The notes under the pieces: generated by a model | The model's input: the letters and a program-made list of their open reading frames with translations, nothing else | What the model was told of the DNA's origin: nothing | Databases searched by the model: none | Shown here: positions 19,462 to 28,001 of the stretch, in pieces | How positions within the stretch are numbered: the stretch's first letter is position 1 | Layout: each line of letters begins with the position of its first letter | Made by a program: the position numbers and the translations under genes | Assembly: GCA_963773465.1 (NCBI GenBank) | Contig: CAVZBF010000004.1 | Location: 1,550,001-1,614,000, forward strand | Direction: 5' to 3' | Origin: VBAS01 sp963773465 | GTDB lineage: Bacteria > Bacteroidota > Bacteroidia > Chitinophagales > Chitinophagaceae | Length of the DNA: 64,000 bases

Positions 19462-20256
19462 TCGGGATGGGGCTGTCCCTCACTCAAGCTCCAGCCTCCA
19501 TCAACTGCAATCACCTGCCCCGTTGTAAACTTTGACTGGTCACTCATAAAATAAACAGCTATTCCATCTGTGTCTTCCGGCTTTCCGATTCTTCCGCCAT
19601 CCAATGGTTGTTTTGTTTTAATAAAGGATAATATTTCTTCATCGTTTGCTGCTCTTTGGGCCATCGGAGTTTCTACTAATGCAGGAGCAAGTACATTTAT
19701 CCTGATGTTATCTTTTGCATAGTAGGCAGCAATAGATTTACTGAAACCAATGATCGCTGCTTTGGATGCTGCATAAGCATGCGTAGAAAAATATTTTGGC
19801 GAAGGAGAAAAACCAAGCACCGAACTCATGTTCAGGATCGTACCGCTTTTTTTTAGTTCCAGAAATTTTTTAACGGCCGCTTTGTTGGAAAGCATCAATG
19901 AAGTAAGATTTAATTCCAATGTTTTATTCCATCCTTCCAGCGTTAATTCATGCAAAGGACCATCACCCATTTTTCTTCCGCTGCCGCCGGCGACATGATA
20001 TAAACCATCAAAGCTTCCGAATTTTTCTATACAGGTAATGATGCTATTTGTTGCTGTTTCAGCATGTGTGGCATCAGCGGCAAGAGCTTCTGCATTTTCG
20101 CCCAGAATTTTCTTTGCCTGTGACACACTATCCGGATTTCTTCCTACTACAACAATCTTTGCTCCTTCAGAAATAAATGCTTTTGCCGCGGATAAAGCCG
20201 ATACCGGTTGTACCGCCGATGATTACAATGTTTTTATTTTCTAATTGCTTACTCAT
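19449..20256 (-). CDS. Short-chain dehydrogenase/reductase (SDR); one frame break
   Basis: The start is the ATG at 20256 (MSKQLENKNIVIIGGTTGIG), then a break near 20195. One surplus T in GGCTTTATCC separates GIG from LSAAKAFISEGAKIVVVGRNPDSV. About 269 residues. NAD(P) loop GGTTGIG, NMSSVLGFS (catalytic Ser), YAASK (Tyr-x3-Lys) and PALVETPM are classical SDR. The natural C-terminus normally ends soon after VDGGWSL; here it runs on through a GC palindrome to the stop. A sugar or sugar-acid oxidoreductase role fits its place between Gfo/Idh/MocA and ROK kinase genes, but the substrate is unknown. Confidence 0.83.
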
Positions 20257-20261
20257 TTATT

Positions 20262-20401
20262 GATGCCATGAAAATATTTAGTACAAGAGCCGATAGCTAT
20301 CGGCTGCGACCCTTCGCTTTGCTCTGGGTAAACTGCGACGCTATTGTTGAATAGCGAACAGAATCCTGAACGGAGCGTCGCAAGGGACGATGCCATGAAA
20401 A
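20262..20401. repeat. Structured intergenic element flanked by 13-bp direct repeats
   Basis: GATGCCATGAAAA occurs at 20262-20274 and 20389-20401. Between the copies lie the 18-bp palindrome AGCCGATAGCTATCGGCT (20288-20305), a GCTATT-gttg-AATAGC hairpin and the pair GCGACGCT/AGCGTCGC. The block looks like a small non-coding insertion with target-site-like duplications. It fills most of the gap upstream of the SDR/Gfo junction; no ORF is inside. Confidence 0.6.
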
Positions 20402-20455
20402 ACAAAAGCTGGGAACCCACCCCAATTTCCTAAACTTGTTAATGAACTAAATCCA

Positions 20456-20474
20456 CCCCTCCCGAAGGGAGGGG
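20456..20474. repeat. GC palindrome after the Gfo/Idh/MocA stop
   Basis: CCCCTCCC-GAA-GGGAGGGG, a perfect 8+8 inverted repeat, 5 bp beyond the TAG stop (20480-20482). It may serve as a hairpin downstream of the gene; no T-tract follows. Confidence 0.7.
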
Positions 20475-20479
20475 GAGGC

Positions 20480-21652
20480 CTACTTTACAATCGGCCACGG
20501 AAATTTACTTTTTAATTTTATTCTTGTTCCTGTTTCCTGCGATTTTCTTGCCGCTTCAATTACTTCCAATACATGCAATGCATGTTCGGCATTGATGCGG
20601 GGCTCGATTCCTTTCACCAATGACTCGCCAATTACTGTTGCGCCTTCCTGCCATACATAGGTGCCTTTATCTGTAGCAACCAACTGTGGTGGCTTATCCC
20701 ATGATGTATCCATCATTACTCCATTGGTTTCCCAATCATAACCGATCAACCGCATATTGCCTGCATCACCATAAATCTGAATTGAATGCAATGTTTGATT
20801 ACCTGCTTCATGTCCATGCGGATCAAAAAAATTAAAGCCGCACATTACATGGCTAAGTACATTATCCGATGTTCCATTAATATATGCGCATTATCTTCTG
20901 CTTCTACTTTTATTTTTCCTTTATCATCTACAGTTCGTTCAGGCTTCACGATACTCAACATAGCCATTACTGATTTTGCAGGGCCAAGCAATCCAGTCAA
21001 TGTTGCCATATTATACACGCCAAGGTCCGGCATACTGCCACCGCCTTTTTCATAAAAGAATGCGGACCATGTCGGGCCTGTATGTCCATATTGTCCATGT
21101 GCACTTGCCAATTTTCCAAGCTTGCCTTCCTGGATAGCTTTGCTCATAAATGCAAACTGCGGACTATTGACCACGGCAGGTGCACCCCAGATTCTTAATT
21201 TTTTACTTTTTGCAAGATCATATAATGCTTTCCCTTCTGCATAAGTGTTTGCCATTGGTTTTTCACTCCACACATGTTTGCCGGCCATTAATGCTTTTTT
21301 ATTTAATGCACCATGCACCTGCATATCAGTAGTCGTTACCATCATATCAAATGGAACACCTTTGCAGCATCGCATCAATGTTCGGATATGTTTTTGCGTT
21401 TACTTTATATTCCTCGTTTCGTTTTACGGCCCTGTCATATTTTATATCGCAAAGGCTTACGATCTCAATTAATGACGACGTTTGGAGATGCGGAATATAA
21501 CGGCCGCTAACACTACCGCAACCAATCAAAGCCACACGTAATTTTTTTTGCGGTATTTCCAATGCAAGACCTTCTAATGATGATAACAGCGTAGCTGCAC
21601 CGGCAGCAGCCGTATATTGCAAAAATTTTTGTCTTGAAATTGTGTTACTCAT
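20480..21652 (-). CDS. Gfo/Idh/MocA-family oxidoreductase with Tat-like leader; two frame breaks
   Basis: Reconstructed from ATG 21652 through frames 21347-21715, 20845-21378 and 20480-20845, with breaks near 21360 and 20850; about 390 residues. The leader MSNTISRQKFLQYTAAAGAATLL resembles a Tat signal with one of the twin Arg replaced by Gln, so export is plausible but uncertain. A Rossmann domain follows with VALIGCGSVSGRYIPHL, then the family's catalytic EKPMANTYAEG (Glu-Lys-Pro) and a C-terminal alpha/beta domain. Members oxidise or isomerise sugars with NAD(P), and Tat-type members have been linked to glycoside modification. It sits between GH144 copy 2 and the SDR. The stop abuts a GC palindrome. 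Confidence 0.8.
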
Positions 21653-21686
21653 AACTATTAATTTAAATATTATAGGCCCCTTCCGA

Positions 21687-21703
21687 TCCCGCCTGGAGCG
21701 GGA
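21687..21703. repeat. GC palindrome upstream of the Gfo gene
   Basis: TCCCGC-ctgga-GCGGGA, a perfect 6+6 inverted repeat in the 182-bp gap between GH144 copy 2 and the Gfo/Idh/MocA start. Confidence 0.55.
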
Positions 21704-21753
21704 CCATAAGCGCACAGCCCAAATTATTGATTATTTATTCGGCCCCCTTCCGA

Positions 21754-21771
21754 CTTCCCCAAAGGGGGAAG
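21754..21771. repeat. GC palindrome in the GH144-Gfo gap
   Basis: CTTCCCC-AAAG-GGGGAAG, a perfect 7+7 inverted repeat. It is a second element of the same style in the same gap as 21687-21703. Confidence 0.6.
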
Positions 21772-21834
21772 CCACCCACGCACAAACCCCCATTCGCAAA
21801 TTCATTTATTTTATGCATAATCTTTATTCCATAA

Positions 21835-23268
21835 TTATTTATTAATCCATGGTGATGTAAATCCAAGTTTTTTTAATCCATTTTGTATATCCGGTATTTT
21901 CATAAATAATTTCCATAACAATCCTGTACGATAATTTTCAATCATCATAACAATCGGTCCCTGGTCAATGGCCAGATGAGATTTTGCATACCAGTTATGA
22001 TGAATACTGAACCCATCTACAAAACCATACTTACTCCATATTTTATCTCCAAGCTCATAATAGAAATAGCGAAGTGCTTCCATACTTTCTTTTGGTGTAT
22101 AAGGCATGGAAGAAATAGCTGCGGTTGGTTGAATAACGCCAAGATCATTTTCCGGGACTATGTGCTACATAACCTTTATAACTATCACCGGCAGTTAATC
22201 CCCAGCATTTATCACTATATCCTTTATATTTTTTCGGATTTTCCATGCAATATGCCCGGTTGATAAGCGTATGATTTTTTCCCTGTTCAAAATAATCATT
22301 ACCTAAAGAATCTTTTAAACCATTCGGATCAATTCCCTGGAAAGTGTATTGCTCAAAAAACAAAGGCCCTCCTTTATCTTTATCATAATTACCTAATGGC
22401 AATATATAACCATAATATTCTTTTCCATTTTTAAAACCCTGGCTGCCTGCCCATGAACCATCATATACTTCTTTTGAAATACCATGATACGGGCGAAGAT
22501 GCTGCCATGATATAAGTGATCAGACATTCATTGTAACCCCACACAGGAAAGTTCATATCAAAACCATTATTAGGGCTCCAGTGCCAGAATAATTTATTTT
22601 GTTTATTCGTATGCCAGTTCCAGTTGGCAGCGCCCCACATCTGATTGATGCGTTTGCGTAAATAAATTTCTCGTGGAGTTTCTTTATTAAAATATTCCCT
22701 TGCACATAAAAATCCCATCAGCAAATAAGAAGTTTCCACAATATCAGCTCCATCATCCAGCCTGTCGAATCTTAATCGTCTTGCCGGTTCGTCCATTCAT
22801 GAAATGCGGATAAATGCCATGATAGCAATCTGCATTGATTAAAAAGTCGGCGATCTTTATCAATCTTCTTACCGCCGTATCCGTCCTATCCAGCCTCTTT
22901 CCACTGCAACAATGGTGACTCATAATACCAAAACCTGTTCCGCCAATAGCGCCGGCATCGGGACCAAATGTTGTTTTACTGAAATTGGGTTCATCCCATG
23001 CTTCATTGATATAATCCCAGTAATGTTCTGCTAAAACTGTATTGCTTCTTTCCAATGCCAACCCACTTACGGGATGTGCGCCATGCCAGAAGAAACGAAA
23101 TGTTTGCTTTTGCACTGTTTCCAATAATTGTTCATCGCTTAAGCCTTTGATGACTCCAACAACCGGCACATCATCGGGGCCATCACCGTATTTCCCTTTT
23201 TTCGTTTGCTGTGCAAATGAAAAACTAATTAGCAATAAAGCCGCAAGTGAGCAAGTCAATCGTTTCAT
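21835..23268 (-). CDS. GH144-like glycosidase (copy 2), heavily frame-broken
   Basis: The start is MKRLTCSLAALLLISFSFAQ (signal peptide). Frames 22753-23268, 22461-22796, 22145-22402 and 21835-22107 are consecutive parts of one protein of about 475 residues. Breaks lie near 22922, 22880, 22765, 22500, 22430 and 22145. Catalytic acids remain: LDDGADIVET and the Glu in WGYNECLI. Ends with IDQGPIVMMIENYRTGLLW...LGFTSPWINK. An insert after the second helix (LAEHYWDYINEAWDEPNFSKTTF) is absent from copies 1, 3 and 4. The sequence between breaks is fully family-like, so errors are likelier than pseudogene decay. It lies 24 bp downstream of the phosphodiesterase gene, in one transcription unit. Confidence 0.8.
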
Positions 23269-23292
23269 TGTAATTTCTATTTTACCGTCAAA

Positions 23293-24580
23293 TTATTTCT
23301 TAACTATTATCCACCTGTTTAAAAAATTATAGGGCATTTCAATAACTATTTTATAAAAACCAGATGGAATATTTTTTACATCAATTTTCGCTGAACCATT
23401 GGCAACAGGGACTTCAGTCATTAATTTGTAATCATCTTTTCCACCTGTTTTAAAATTATTGGTTGTTGCGAGCCAGATCTTTGCATTCCCTTCTTTATTG
23501 ATCACATTCCACTTTATTTCTATCATTCCATCGTTCAGATCAGCTTTTGCATCGATCGCTGAAATTTTTCCTGTCAATGAAATACCATCTATCTCCATCA
23601 ATCTTTCTTTTGGAATGCTGATGTTAAGATAAGAAGCAATGGATGGCATGATATCAACAATAGCCGGTTTGTTTTTAAATCTTTCATTGAGTCCTTTTGC
23701 ATTGGTATATATCCAGGTTGTTCTTTCGCGATCGGACTGGCCACCATGATTATAACCCTGTGCTATCGCGGCCATGGTCTGTCGTAATATATATTACCCA
23801 TTCTTCATTAAAATTTTTTTCCCGGTATTGCATCGCCTCCCAGATCCTTTGCATTTGCTTATCCATTATCATCACTGCATCGTCCAATTGTTTGCTGTTC
23901 CCATAATGTGTGACCCATATCATCGGTATATTCAAGATAAACCCATGACAGATCGGGAGCTACCCGTTTGATAACGGCAGCAGCAGTATCTGCCACTAGC
24001 CTCATCAATCAAATGAATATATTTCGCAACGTGTATCATGCGGATAGCGGAGAGTATCCAATTCCAATCCATCGAAATAATAATCAGGCTGAAGATTTCC
24101 TGCATCTTTTGCTTCGCTGCCAATAAGTTTTGTCCGGTTATCAAGCCATGTTGAGAAAATGGCGGTTTTCTTTTCAGGATATTGAGCTTTGAACAAGCGG
24201 AAAATATTCCAGTAATTGTAATTAATTTTTGAAATGCCCTCGTTATAATTATCCCACACATTGTGTTTATTTACCCAGGTCCCGGTAAGTAAACTATTAT
24301 AACCAACGGCTGAAATAGTTGGAGTTTGGGAATAACCATCTTTTTCACCGCCAACATAAGCTCTTGTATAACCACCTTGTTTACTGATGGCGTTCAATGT
24401 TGGCGGATTTAATCTTTCAATTACATCGGCAGGGATCCCATCGGCTATAACAAAAATTGCTTTTCTTGTTTTTGGTATAGAACCTTTTTCGCTACAGGAT
24501 AATAAAAACAGTACTGCAACTACCAGGTTAACCGCCTTCAAACTTTTTTGTATGTATGTATCAATTGACATAGTAATCAT
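23293..24580 (-). CDS. Type I phosphodiesterase/nucleotide pyrophosphatase-like (alkaline phosphatase superfamily) protein; about four frame breaks
   Basis: The start at 24580 (MITMSIDTYIQ) overlaps the GH144 copy-3 stop as ATGA. A lipobox-like LLSC follows the leader. Metal ligands of the NPP fold: FVIADGIPADV (Asp), TPTISAVGYNSLLTG (nucleophile Thr), TDDMGHTYG (Asp/His), TTDHGRD (Asp/His) and NHGGQSDRERTTW (His). The C-terminal ~100 residues form a separate beta domain. Frames 24005-24592, a short bridge, 23750-23935 and 23293-23775 must be joined (breaks near 24012, 24000, 23900, 23765); about 425 residues. These enzymes cleave phosphodiesters or phosphomonoesters in the periplasm. Being wedged between GH144 genes, it may remove phosphate substituents from the glucan (inference). 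Confidence 0.8.
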
Positions 24581-25905
24581 TTTTTGACCCATGGGCTTTG
24601 AAACCCAAGTTTTTTTAATCCATTTTGTATTTCAGGACAACTCATAAATAATTTCCATAATAAACCCGTACGGTAATTTTCGATCATGACAGGTATCGGT
24701 CCCTGGTCAATAGCTAAATATTTCAACGGATACCAATTCTCTGTTTCACTAAAAGCATCATAAGGACCAAACGGCCCCCATATTTTATCATTCATATCAT
24801 AATACCAATGTTTCAAAGCCGCCATTGATTGCCCAGGCGAATAAGGAAAAGAGGATAATGCAGCCGTTGGTGTTATTACTCCACGGTCATCTTTTGGATT
24901 GGGAGCATGCGCTGCATAAAACCGGGTAGAATAACTGGCCGTTAATCCCCAGTTGTTTTTGCCATAGCCTTTATATTTTTTGGGATTGTTTACACACCAT
25001 GTATAATTAATAAGTGTTTGGTTCGTGTTCTCTTTCCAGTAATCGGCATACTTATCTTTAAGCCCTCTTGGATCTAAACCAAGATATGAATACTGTGACC
25101 AGAATAAAGGCGCTGCATTCGGAGGATTGCCCTGGTAGCGCAACTGTAATTGATACCCCAATGCCTTGTGCGGAAATTTTATTTTGCCAGCTTCCGCCCA
25201 ACCTTGATGATACACTTCTGCGGGAACCGCATGCGTAGGAGAGGATGCCGCAAGTACATACATTATCAAACATTCATTATACCCACGAACAGCGAAGTTC
25301 ATCTGCCAGTCATAAGTCGGACTCCAATGCCAGTACAAAACATTTTTACCATTTCGAAACCAATCAAACTCTACGTCTCTCCATAGTTTATCTATTCGTT
25401 GCGCCAATGCTCTTTCGTTTTCATTCCCGTCTTTATAATATTGGCGAACACAAAGAAGTCCCTGCAGCAGGTAAGATGTTTCCACCAAATCGGCACCGTC
25501 GTCTTTTTTGCTAAATGGTTTTACTTTTCCTGTTTCGCCATTCCACCAATGCGGCCATGTGCCATGAAAGCGATCTGCCGTTTCTAAAAAATGAACGATC
25601 TTCTCCAGTCGTTGTAATCCCTCTTCTCTTGTAATAAATTTTCTTTCGATTGCAACGATCAATGCCATCACTCCAAAACCGGCTCCGCCACTTGTTATAA
25701 TATGTTTATCGTTTTCGGGATAATCATTGTCAGTATGAAATCTTTCACGGGCCATACCGCTTACAGGTTCTGCACCTTCAGTAAAATATTTTATTGTATA
25801 CCACTGTATTGAATCCAGTAATGCAGAATCAGTTAATTTTTTCTGTTGAGAAAAAACTGAGCTGGTTACAAACAAGAATGTTATCACCAAAAAAGATCTC
25901 ATCAT
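24577..25905 (-). CDS. GH144-like glycosidase (copy 3)
   Basis: 442 residues, intact, with a Sec signal peptide (MMRSFLVITFLFVTSSVFSQ). Acidic cluster DDGADLVE (Asp125, Asp129, Glu132) and Glu201 in RGYNECLI sit at exactly the spacing seen in copy 1. Other landmarks: ARERFHTDNDYPEN, TSGGAGFGVMA, YWHWSPTYDW and LAIDQGPIPVMIENYRTGLLW. It is very similar to copy 1 over the full length. The stop codon overlaps the phosphodiesterase start (ATGA), which indicates translational coupling. Predicted secreted or periplasmic; substrate by family a beta-1,2-glucan, although GH144-like proteins also include untested specificities. Confidence 0.86.
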   Translation of the reverse strand: MMRSFLVITFLFVTSSVFSQQKKLTDSALLDSIQWYTIKYFTEGAEPVSGMARERFHTDNDYPENDKHIITSGGAGFGVMALIVAIERKFITREEGLQRLEKIVHFLETADRFHGTWPHWWNGETGKVKPFSKKDDGADLVETSYLLQGLLCVRQYYKDGNENERALAQRIDKLWRDVEFDWFRNGKNVLYWHWSPTYDWQMNFAVRGYNECLIMYVLAASSPTHAVPAEVYHQGWAEAGKIKFPHKALGYQLQLRYQGNPPNAAPLFWSQYSYLGLDPRGLKDKYADYWKENTNQTLINYTWCVNNPKKYKGYGKNNWGLTASYSTRFYAAHAPNPKDDRGVITPTAALSSFPYSPGQSMAALKHWYYDMNDKIWGPFGPYDAFSETENWYPLKYLAIDQGPIPVMIENYRTGLLWKLFMSCPEIQNGLKKLGFQSPWVKK

Positions 25906-25951
25906 TATTTTATTTAAATCCCGCTTTTTTTAAATCAGTAGTATTGATAGA

Positions 25952-27982
25952 TCATCTTATTAATGCGCTGGTTCCTTTCAATGACATCCTTTTTTTTGAA
26001 GGATCAGTATATTCTAAAATCCAAACATAAACACCTGCAGTTTGCTTAGTGCTGCCAATGGTTCCATCCCATTTCCTATTCCAGTCTCTCGTTTCAAAAA
26101 CCATTTGCCCCTGCCGGTTATATACTCTGAATAAAAGATCAGTGGCTTTATATGCATTTAAAGGCCCAAGAAAATCATTGAGCCCATCGCCATTTGGTGT
26201 AAAAGCAGAAGGCACCGCTATGTAACAATTACCAGCAACATTTATAATATGATAAGCAATATCAGTACAACCTGCAGTATCGGTAATGCCCAGGCTTGCA
26301 ACAAAACTGTTTTGATTTGCCGCTATGCTATAATATTGTGTGGGAGGATTGGCTGTCGTATCTGAAAGTCCATTATCAAAATTCCAAATACGTTTAGTTA
26401 TCACACCGGTGCTTATATCTTTAAACGAAGCCGAATCATAAAAACGACATAAATAATCTGCACCATCGATCTTTGCTTTTACCGGCACGGAATTCAAAAT
26501 TTTTATTTGCACTTTAGCCGTGTCACTGCATCCATAACTGTCTGTTACTTTCACCGTATATTCGGTTGTTACATCAGGCCTGGCTACGGGGTTAATAATA
26601 TTTGCAGATGATAAACTATTTGCCGGCGTCCATTCATATTTTATTCCTGTACTTGCGAAAAGCCGGACCGAATTTCCTTTACATATTGAAGTATCAGGGC
26701 CTGCATGTACATCTGTGCCGATCACTGTAGCATAAGTACTGTCTGTAGTTTTGCAGCCACCGAGGCTATAAATTTCTGCATAATACCAACCACTATCAGC
26801 TAATGAGGAGAAAAATATATGGGGGTAAGGTATGTTGTCATAAAAACCATTGGGCCCTGTCCATATATATCTTGCGGCGCCGTCACCGTTAAATTTCAAA
26901 TCCTGGCCTGCACATACAGGCGAGTTATTGGTAATTGAATAATTCTTTGGAATGTCATCTACTTCAATTTTCATTGTATTAGATGCTACCCTGCAAAAAG
27001 GATTGGCGATATTTATTGCTTCACCCGCTGTCAGCCTGAATAAAAAGGTATCAGGAACGGAAAAAGCTCTTGAATAAGTTAATGAAGTTGCTCCCGGAAT
27101 ATCTGTCCAGGTAGTACCGTTGTCTGTAGTTTGCTGCCATTGCAATGCTGTATTTGAATAATAAGCGTCAACAGTACCCGATATTGATACTGTTGTGTTA
27201 TGCTGAAAGCAAACGCTTTTGACTATTGTAGTTGAAGGTTCGTTATCAAATTTAATTACTGCATCTGGACCGAGTGGTCTTAGCTGAATATCATCGATCG
27301 CAAAGTCTTCAGCACATGCATAAGCTAAACGCAACAACGTTATTTTAAGAATAAGCTTATTTATACCGGCAGGCATAATAAAATTAAATCCGTCCTGCCT
27401 GAACTTATAATCCATAGGATATGGTGGTGCAGCATACGAAGTAAGGGGAGCAGTAGTATCTTTTTTTATTATGTTTCCTGTTCCATCTTCCACCCTAAAT
27501 TCAAATATCGGGTAATCGGGACCATTAGGACATAACAGCCATCCATCGATTAGATCCAAATTGATGACAGCTGCAGAAAAACGATATTCTCCACCTGCGC
27601 ACATCGGCTGATTCACGGTATCAACATAAACGATCCTATGATTTGCGTTGTAAGTATTATTTATCATCATCATCATTCCAAAATCAACAGTAGCGTTGCT
27701 ATTGTCATGACCAAGATCTATCCATTCATTGTTAAAACAATTTGCTACCGGCACTCTTCTCGCAATTGTATATTTGCCAGGCGATGGACAAACAGAATTT
27801 TCAAAGGTGAAGAACGTTCTCCCTGGCGGCAAAGGAGTTCCAATTGTTGCAGGATCGTTATTGCCGATGCCAAAATCCTGTCTATAGACAGGCGGCCCAT
27901 AGCCATTTTGTGCCATACCAATCATGCTGACTTGCATAAGGACCATTAATAGGAAATAATATTTAAATTTTTTTATCGGCAC
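25952..27982 (-). CDS. Large secreted protein with PKD-like repeats and T9SS type-B (CHU_C) C-terminus
   Basis: 676 residues, intact, with signal peptide (LMQVSMIGMAQ). The N-terminal part is a Cys-containing jelly-roll-like region. A central Ig/PKD-like series follows (VCAGQDLKFNGDG, DTSICKGNSVRLFAS, ITDTAGCTD). The last ~80 residues are the gliding motility-associated C-terminal domain: AVPSAFTPNGDGLNDFL, FRVYNRQGQMVFET and WDGTIGSTKQTAGVYVWILEY. Such domains direct export and surface attachment through the type IX secretion system. No catalytic motif is visible. Its location between GH144 copies 4 and 3 suggests a surface adhesin or carbohydrate-binding helper expressed with the enzymes. 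Gaps of 46 and 19 bp to its neighbours suggest one operon. Confidence 0.85.
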   Translation of the reverse strand: MPIKKFKYYFLLMVLMQVSMIGMAQNGYGPPVYRQDFGIGNNDPATIGTPLPPGRTFFTFENSVCPSPGKYTIARRVPVANCFNNEWIDLGHDNSNATVDFGMMMMINNTYNANHRIVYVDTVNQPMCAGGEYRFSAAVINLDLIDGWLLCPNGPDYPIFEFRVEDGTGNIIKKDTTAPLTSYAAPPYPMDYKFRQDGFNFIMPAGINKLILKITLLRLAYACAEDFAIDDIQLRPLGPDAVIKFDNEPSTTIVKSVCFQHNTTVSISGTVDAYYSNTALQWQQTTDNGTTWTDIPGATSLTYSRAFSVPDTFLFRLTAGEAINIANPFCRVASNTMKIEVDDIPKNYSITNNSPVCAGQDLKFNGDGAARYIWTGPNGFYDNIPYPHIFFSSLADSGWYYAEIYSLGGCKTTDSTYATVIGTDVHAGPDTSICKGNSVRLFASTGIKYEWTPANSLSSANIINPVARPDVTTEYTVKVTDSYGCSDTAKVQIKILNSVPVKAKIDGADYLCRFYDSASFKDISTGVITKRIWNFDNGLSDTTANPPTQYYSIAANQNSFVASLGITDTAGCTDIAYHIINVAGNCYIAVPSAFTPNGDGLNDFLGPLNAYKATDLLFRVYNRQGQMVFETRDWNRKWDGTIGSTKQTAGVYVWILEYTDPSKKRMSLKGTSALIR

Positions 27983-28001
27983 CGCGCAAAAAAATTTCCA
28001 G

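Noticed and set aside
25952..27982. Glycosidase identity for the CHU_C protein
   Set aside because: Only adhesion/export domains are visible and no catalytic motif was found.
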